From Vulcanimicrobiota bacterium (GTDB taxonomy: Bacteria; Vulcanimicrobiota; Vulcanimicrobiia; Vulcanimicrobiales; Vulcanimicrobiaceae): a DNA stretch of 5,999 nucleotides. Every line of letters begins with the position of its first letter. The first letter of the stretch is position 1. The translations under genes were made by a program, and so were the position numbers. Below the pieces are notes generated by a model, which worked only from the letters and a program-made list of their open reading frames with translations, was not told the origin of the DNA and made no database searches. The stretch spans positions 1 through 5,999 of the forward strand of contig JAFAHB010000265.1 of the NCBI GenBank assembly GCA_019237435.1. The letters are read 5' to 3'. Positions 1 to 5,999 of this stretch are shown in pieces.

Positions 1-3000
1 CGGATAGCGCAGCTGCAACGGCGGATTCTTCACGAAGTTTCCGGCGGGCGCGAGAATATTCGACGGCAGATTGGAATACACGCACGTTACCGAGTTATCC
101 CAAGCGTAGCCGCGCTGGAAGCATTGGTTGTAAAGATTGACGGCTTGGACCGTAACGGTCATTCGCGGCGTCACGTCGTAACTGGCTTGCAGGTTCGCCG
201 AAAGCTCCGCCGGCTCGACGAACGCACCGAGATTGTCGAAGCGGCCGCTGTACGGATCGGGCAAGAATACCGCGCCGATCGCGCCGCCCGGACAACTGAC
301 GCCGGGCGTCTGCGGCGTTTTCGAGGGCTGCGCCGAGCACGATTGCGGAACGTAGCCCGGCCAAGCCAGCGGCGAGCCGTAGTTGGAACCGTCGTTATAA
401 TGCAGCGACGGCGTCACCGCGAATCGGCCGTGCCGGTAGTTGACGATCAGCGACGCCACATCGGGCACCTCGTAGCCGTTAGCCGCATTGAAGGGGCTCG
501 GGATCACGTCGTACGGCGTGTACCATGCGCCCGTATCGAAGAGCGGTTGCAGCGGATCGCGATAGTATGGGTTCGGGATCTTGAGCCTGCCTTGATTCGG
601 CGTGCCCGACTGGTTGTTTCGCAGGACCGGCCTTGCGTTGTTCGGATACGCGCCGCTACCGCAGGCTTGCCAATTTGAGGAGCTCTTGGTCACGCCGGCG
701 CAGGCCGCCGTATACGAGTTGTAGATCTCGATCTGCGTGTCGAGCGCGTCGATGACGCTTATGCCGTTGATCGGGCTGAATCGAATCCGATTCTGAGTGT
801 GCGTGTAGGATGCCAGTCCCGACCAACCGTCGTGGCTGAAGTCGCCGTATTGGAGCGACAGTTCCACGCCGTACGACTCCTGGGTCCCGACGTTGAAACC
901 CGCCAGCGTACCCTGAACCGGATTGATCGCCTGGAACTGCAACTGATTGTGGGTTTCGCGATAGAACGGCGTCACCTTGTACGAAAGCTGCGTACCTCTG
1001 ACGTGCTTTTCGAACGAAAGGTCGAAGTTGTTCGACGTGTCCGGATAGATGTAATGGTCGGGCGTGTGGTAGCCGTACGGATAGAATTGCGCGATGAACG
1101 AGGCGAGGTTTTGCTGGTACGTGTTGTATTGATAGTACGACGATCCTTCGGCGCGCGCGTACCGGCCGGCCGAGCCGCGAATCACCGTATCGGGATTGAG
1201 AGTGTACGTGAACGAAAGCCGCGGCTGAAGAACGTTGAACATGTAACTCCCCGCGGCAACGTTGTAAAGACCGTTGCCCGGCGCGGTCAATGGCGCCAGT
1301 CCTGGAGCGCACGGGCCAAAGGAACCCGTGGACGCGTTAAACGTCCACTGCGTCGCCTTGCCGGGCGCTCCGCAAAATTCGTTATTGTAGGCGTTGAACC
1401 AGAACTGCCGCGCCGGATAGCCTGCTTCGAGGTCGTTGGTCGAATACTCGAAGTGATCGAGCCGCGCCCCCGCATTCACCACGAGCCGGTCGTTGGGCTG
1501 CCACAGATCGGTCAATGCAAACGACGAGAAGTGCGGTGTCACGTTGTCGACCTGCGCGCTTTCTCCATTCTCAGTCATCATCCAGCGCGCATGTGCATCC
1601 CATGCAGGCGATCCCTTCGGCGCATAGCCGGGCGTCAGGTTGAGGTCGTACGATCCCTCGCCCGGATAGCAGCCCGTCGCCGTCAGACATCCGCCCTGAC
1701 TTCCCGCATCGAAACAGCTCCACGGCTGCCCGGTGAGGTAGTTGTAACACTTTCCGTTCGGCGTGCCGTAGCTTGAAAGAATAGTGCCCAAACCCGTTGC
1801 GGCGAGACTCGACGTGAATGGATCGGTCGAGCTGAATGTCGCATTGTACGTCTGCAGCCGCTGCGTGTTGTACGACGCTTCAGCGGTGATCAAGTTCTGC
1901 GTCGCCAGCTGATTGGCGTAAATGAGCGTTCCACCGTAGCCGTGCTCGAAGACTTCATAATCGGCCGGATCCGAGCCGAAGACGAGCTGCGCGCTGTTGG
2001 GCCCGTTGATGAACCAATCGGAGAATTCGGCGAAAACGAGCGCCCGCAGGTACGAGTGCGTGTCGAAATTCTTCTGGTATTGAAGCTTCTCGATCGAGTA
2101 GCCGTTCCAGTTGCCGTCACGGTCGCTGGGTTCGATGGGTGAGCCCGGGGCGCGGCTGCCGGGGCTGCTCGGATAGAAGCCGACGATAACGTCCTGCGAC
2201 CGCGGAGCTTGGATGAGCGGGCCACCGTAGTACAGCGAATCGAGGTACGGAATGGGATACGAGATGCCGGTCTTTGCCGCAACCGACGGCGTCAGCCAAA
2301 CGTCGTTGGCCGAGCTATAGAACTGGTCGGCGATGCCCCCGGTCACGTAAAGCATTTGAATATCGTCTCGCAACGCCGACGTGCCGTGCGGAATGCCGAT
2401 GTGAAGATTGACGACGTTCTCGCGGTCGAAATTGGTGCCTTGTGCGTAGCTGTATGCGGGGGAATAGGCGAAGCCGTAGTTGGGCGCGCTGCCTCCGGAG
2501 CCGTCGAGAATGTTGTAGACGTTGTTGCCGGTCGGCACGTTGAGCGGATAGAAGTAGAGCGGGTCGCTCACTCCGCCGAATTGATCGCCGTACCGATACG
2601 CCTGATTCGTGCCAGAAAGCCCGATGTAGTACGAAAACAAACGATCCGGAGTCGCCCCCGCGGCTTCGACCGTCGCCTGATGGTAGAACGCGGGCGTGCC
2701 GATACCGAGGTCGGCGTCGGCGTAGCCGGGATAGGTTCCGGTCTTGATGACCTGATTGATGTATCCGGCGAGTCCCGACGAGTTTGACGTCGCCGGAGTT
2801 CCGCCCGTGTAGACCTGGACTTCCTGATTCCCTAACGACGTGAGCGTGGCAATCGGTGCAAGGTCGGACTGCCGGGTCGTCGGCAGACCGTCGAATTCGT
2901 AGGCGACCTGGTCGACGTCGCCGCCGCGAATGTAGACGCTTTGATACCAGCCCTGCTGATTCGACGGGATGTTGACGCCCGGCGCGCTCGCGATCGCGCC

Positions 3001-3471
3001 GTACGCCTGAGTGAGCGACCCCGAACCGTTGAGCGTTGCGGCCGCTTTCTGCCCGGTTGGATTGATTGAGTAAACGTCGCTGGTAACGCCCGAACGAACC
3101 AGCGATTGCGCCGAACGAGATGTGGTACGGGCGATTGTTTTGAGGGCTTTCGGCAAAAGGATTGAGATCGTTGCCGACTGATCCGCGACGATCGTAATGC
3201 CTGGCTGGGATTGCGGCTCGTATCCCGCCTTGTTCACGCTTACCGTGTACGTGTCGGGCGGCAGCGAGATGAACGAAAACGCGCCGGACGCATCCGAGAC
3301 GCTCTGCGCGGTTTGCGACGGCGACGAGGCGATGACGGCGGCGCCCGCGACCGGAGCATGCGTCGTTGCGTCAAGGACGCGCCCGCGCAACGTTCCCGTG
3401 GTGCCGGCACGCGCCGCGAAAGGAACGGCGAAGACTGTGAGGACCGCGAGTGCGACGATTCGCTTGCTCAA
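1..3471 (-). CDS. TonB-dependent outer-membrane receptor with N-terminal carboxypeptidase-regulatory-like domain (C-terminal end cut by window edge)
   Basis: Seen: translating every minus-strand codon from 3471 to 1 gives 1157 residues with no stop. With a TTG start at 3471 the protein begins with a clean Sec signal peptide: SKR, a hydrophobic core, then AARA with cleavage expected after residue 22. Residues about 24-105 resemble a carboxypeptidase-regulatory-like beta-sandwich (TLRGRV, then DASGAFSF, then PPDTYTVSV). Residues about 120-250 are the plug, with SVYIRGG at 178 and FDGLP at 193. The rest is an aromatic-rich barrel; the last visible residues are PPLQLRYP, so few are missing. Known: such receptors use TonB energy to import large or scarce ligands across the outer membrane. 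Inferred: the ligand is unknown. An in-frame ATG at 3516 would add 15 acidic/polar residues before the signal peptide; neither start has a Shine-Dalgarno. All 12 cysteines lie in the barrel region. It is divergent from gabT. The large antisense frames within it are shadows. Confidence 0.92.
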   Translation of the reverse strand, partial: MSKRIVALAVLTVFAVPFAARAGTTGTLRGRVLDATTHAPVAGAAVIASSPSQTAQSVSDASGAFSFISLPPDTYTVSVNKAGYEPQSQPGITIVADQSATISILLPKALKTIARTTSRSAQSLVRSGVTSDVYSINPTGQKAAATLNGSGSLTQAYGAIASAPGVNIPSNQQGWYQSVYIRGGDVDQVAYEFDGLPTTRQSDLAPIATLTSLGNQEVQVYTGGTPATSNSSGLAGYINQVIKTGTYPGYADADLGIGTPAFYHQATVEAAGATPDRLFSYYIGLSGTNQAYRYGDQFGGVSDPLYFYPLNVPTGNNVYNILDGSGGSAPNYGFAYSPAYSYAQGTNFDRENVVNLHIGIPHGTSALRDDIQMLYVTGGIADQFYSSANDVWLTPSVAAKTGISYPIPYLDSLYYGGPLIQAPRSQDVIVGFYPSSPGSRAPGSPIEPSDRDGNWNGYSIEKLQYQKNFDTHSYLRALVFAEFSDWFINGPNSAQLVFGSDPADYEVFEHGYGGTLIYANQLATQNLITAEASYNTQRLQTYNATFSSTDPFTSSLAATGLGTILSSYGTPNGKCYNYLTGQPWSCFDAGSQGGCLTATGCYPGEGSYDLNLTPGYAPKGSPAWDAHARWMMTENGESAQVDNVTPHFSSFALTDLWQPNDRLVVNAGARLDHFEYSTNDLEAGYPARQFWFNAYNNEFCGAPGKATQWTFNASTGSFGPCAPGLAPLTAPGNGLYNVAAGSYMFNVLQPRLSFTYTLNPDTVIRGSAGRYARAEGSSYYQYNTYQQNLASFIAQFYPYGYHTPDHYIYPDTSNNFDLSFEKHVRGTQLSYKVTPFYRETHNQLQFQAINPVQGTLAGFNVGTQESYGVELSLQYGDFSHDGWSGLASYTHTQNRIRFSPINGISVIDALDTQIEIYNSYTAACAGVTKSSSNWQACGSGAYPNNARPVLRNNQSGTPNQGRLKIPNPYYRDPLQPLFDTGAWYTPYDVIPSPFNAANGYEVPDVASLIVNYRHGRFAVTPSLHYNDGSNYGSPLAWPGYVPQSCSAQPSKTPQTPGVSCPGGAIGAVFLPDPYSGRFDNLGAFVEPAELSANLQASYDVTPRMTVTVQAVNLYNQCFQRGYAWDNSVTCVYSNLPSNILAPAGNFVKNPPLQLRYP

Positions 3472-3514
3472 GGAGGCGGCTTTAAACTCGCCGAGTAAGA
3501 CTTCCTCGCCGCAC
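3472..3514. promoter_or_regulatory. Compact divergent start region between receptor and gabT
   Basis: These 43 bp are all that separates the receptor TTG (3471, minus) from the gabT ATG (3515, plus). If the receptor instead starts at its in-frame ATG (3516, minus), the two start codons overlap in the palindrome CATG at 3514-3517. The space is too short for two full promoters, so each promoter must lie partly inside the opposite gene and the leader transcripts would overlap in antisense. I see no convincing sigma70-type hexamers and no clear operator palindrome. The plus strand carries AAGGAGG at 3470-3476, a perfect Shine-Dalgarno core, but it is 38 nt before the gabT ATG, too far to serve it directly. 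Confidence 0.5.
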
Positions 3515-4786
3515 ATGAGAGTACGAGAAAAACCGTCGATTTCCGATAGTGCGTCGCTTGCGAAGCGGCGCCAAGAGAGCGTCGCTCGAGGCGTTGCCAC
3601 CGCGCACCCCATCTGGGTCGAGCGCGCGTCCGGGGCGACGATTTGGGACGTCGAAGGACGGCGGTACATCGATTTCATCGGCGGCATCGCGACGCTCAAC
3701 ACCGGACACGCTCATCCCCACGTAGTCGCGGCGATCGCGCAGCAGGCGGCACGCTTCACGCACACGTGCTTTCAGGTCGCGGCGTACGAATCGTACGTTC
3801 GCGTCGCCGAGGAGCTCAACCGACGCGCGCCCGGCGCTTCGCCCAAGAAAACGCTGCTGCTCTCCACCGGCGCGGAAGCGACTGAAAACGCGGTGAAGAT
3901 CGCGCGCGAGCATACGCGTCGTCCCGCGGTCGTCGCCTTCATGAACGGTTATCACGGCCGTACTCTGCTTGCGCTCTCGATGACCGGAAAGAACGATCCG
4001 TACAAGCAGCACTTTGGCCCATATTGCAGCGAGATTTACCACACGCCGTTTCCGTACGAGCATCACGGCGTCACGACACGACGCGCGCTCGACGCCCTCG
4101 ACGAGCTCTTCGCAACCGTGGTCTCGCCCGACCGGGTCGCCGCGATTATAGTCGAGCCGGTGCTGGGCGAAGGCGGCTTCGTCCCCGCCCCGCGCGACTT
4201 CTTGCCCGAACTGCGCAACATCGCAACGAAGCACGGAATCGTAATGATCGCCGACGAGATTCAAACCGGGTTCGGCCGCACCGGTACGTTTTTCGCCTGC
4301 GAACAATACGGCGTCGAGCCGGACCTCATCGCGGCCGCGAAATCGCTTGGCGGCGGATTGCCGCTCGCGGCCGTCGTCGGCAAAGCGGAAATCATGGACG
4401 CTCCGCAGCCCGGAGGGCTCGGCGGGACGTTCGCCGGCAATCCGGTTGCATGCGCCGCGTCACTGGAAATCTTCGCGATGATCGACGATGCATTTTTGGC
4501 GCGCGCCAGCACGATTGGGACGCGGATCCGCACGGCGCTGGAACGCTTCAAAGCCGAGTTTGCGCAGATCGAAGACGTGCGCGGACTCGGCGCTATGCTC
4601 GCCATTGAGTTGTCGTCGGGGGCGCCCGAGGTCGTCGAGGCTGCGCGCGAACGTGGGCTGCTCCTGCTGTTGGCCGGCAAGCGCAACGTCATCCGGATCC
4701 TCGTGCCGCTGGTCGTCGAGGATGACCACCTCGACGAAGGACTGGAAATCTTGCGCGCGAGTCTTTCCGACGTTTTTACGAGGTGA
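3515..4786 (+). CDS. gabT: 4-aminobutyrate aminotransferase (GABA transaminase)
   Basis: Class III PLP-dependent aminotransferase that converts GABA and 2-oxoglutarate to succinic semialdehyde and glutamate in the cytoplasm. It has 423 residues, against 426 in E. coli GabT. Family residues appear at a constant offset of 8 from E. coli: I58 in GGIATLNTGH, R149 in YHGRT, E214 and E219 in EPVLGEGG, D247 in ADEIQTG (pairs with the pyridine nitrogen), K276 in AAAKSLGGG (Schiff-base lysine), and T305 in GGLGGTFAGNP. The C-terminal NVIRILVPLVVED motif is also GabT-like. ATG 3515 was chosen because it precedes the conserved RRQESVARGV stretch by about 17 residues and no start codon lies between; the frame is open upstream to 3197, but that part is antisense to the receptor. 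No Shine-Dalgarno lies close to the ATG. The stop is TGA followed by C, and patA continues in the same frame immediately after. A related omega-amino acid such as 5-aminovalerate could be an additional substrate. Confidence 0.94.
   Translation: MRVREKPSISDSASLAKRRQESVARGVATAHPIWVERASGATIWDVEGRRYIDFIGGIATLNTGHAHPHVVAAIAQQAARFTHTCFQVAAYESYVRVAEELNRRAPGASPKKTLLLSTGAEATENAVKIAREHTRRPAVVAFMNGYHGRTLLALSMTGKNDPYKQHFGPYCSEIYHTPFPYEHHGVTTRRALDALDELFATVVSPDRVAAIIVEPVLGEGGFVPAPRDFLPELRNIATKHGIVMIADEIQTGFGRTGTFFACEQYGVEPDLIAAAKSLGGGLPLAAVVGKAEIMDAPQPGGLGGTFAGNPVACAASLEIFAMIDDAFLARASTIGTRIRTALERFKAEFAQIEDVRGLGAMLAIELSSGAPEVVEAARERGLLLLLAGKRNVIRILVPLVVEDDHLDEGLEILRASLSDVFTR
4780..4786 (+). promoter_or_regulatory. 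Perfect Shine-Dalgarno for patA, overlapping the gabT stop
   Basis: GAGGTGA is a seven-base match to the Shine-Dalgarno consensus (the end of TAAGGAGGTGA). It contains the gabT stop codon TGA at 4784-4786, so ribosomes finishing gabT would be placed on the patA start, a translational-coupling layout. The gap to the ATT at 4793 is 6 nt, an ideal spacing. This is the only well-placed ribosome binding site seen in the window, and it decides the proposed patA start. Confidence 0.7.

Positions 4787-5999
<1,213 letters not shown>

Noticed and set aside
799..1776. 325-codon plus-strand frame opposite the receptor, and the similar frames at 124-678 and 2209-2787
   Set aside because: They are antisense to a continuous receptor reading frame with recognisable plug and barrel features. 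The translations are Arg/Val-rich with no recognisable motif, as expected from GC-rich antisense frames.
3197..3514. Upstream extension of gabT to a start at 3197 (529 codons)
   Set aside because: The added 106 residues are antisense to the receptor signal peptide and regulatory domain, show no mitochondrial-type or other known GabT extension, and make the protein far longer than the family.
3546..3574. Promoter-like pair for the receptor on the minus strand (TTGGCG, 17 bp, CACTAT)
   Set aside because: The spacing is right, but the -10 matches only 3 of 6 consensus bases and it lies inside gabT. In GC-rich DNA this is within chance, so it is not listed as a feature.
3482..4306. 274-codon minus-strand frame inside gabT
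   Set aside because: It lies antisense to gabT, whose catalytic residues are all intact. The translation is Arg-rich and resembles no family; it is a GC-driven shadow.

Overview
The window holds three genes and almost no intergenic space. It looks like chromosomal DNA from a GC-rich, Gram-negative (two-membrane) bacterium. The evidence is a very large TonB-dependent outer-membrane receptor with an N-terminal carboxypeptidase-regulatory-like domain, an architecture typical of Acidobacteriota and of Candidatus Eremiobacterota (WPS-2)-type lineages. The phylum is inferred from that protein style only and is not proven. There is no RNA gene, CRISPR array, insertion sequence or recognisable phage or plasmid signal.

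Layout. From 3471 down to 1, on the minus strand, runs one uninterrupted reading frame of 1157 codons. It encodes the receptor: signal peptide, carboxypeptidase-regulatory-like domain, plug, and a long beta-barrel with six local cysteine pairs. It is still open at base 1 and probably lacks only its last few residues. From 3515 to 4786, on the plus strand, lies a 4-aminobutyrate aminotransferase (gabT), divergent from the receptor with at most 43 bp between the starts. Directly after it, from about 4793 past the right edge, lies a putrescine aminotransferase (patA), also on the plus strand and cut at about 402 codons.

How they fit together. PatA moves the amino group of putrescine onto 2-oxoglutarate to give 4-aminobutanal, and GabT transaminates GABA to succinic semialdehyde. 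The two enzymes are the two transamination steps of the putrescine-to-succinate route and almost certainly share one transcript. The aldehyde dehydrogenases that would complete the route are not in the window. The receptor's substrate cannot be read from the sequence.

The most interesting point is the start of patA. Its frame has no ATG, GTG or TTG anywhere between the gabT stop and the conserved N-terminal motifs. An ATT codon at 4793 sits 6 nt after a perfect 7-base Shine-Dalgarno (GAGGTGA) that includes the gabT stop codon, and it gives nearly the N-terminal length of E. coli PatA. Possible explanations are a rare AUU start, a one-base homopolymer error hiding a GTG start, or UGA readthrough.
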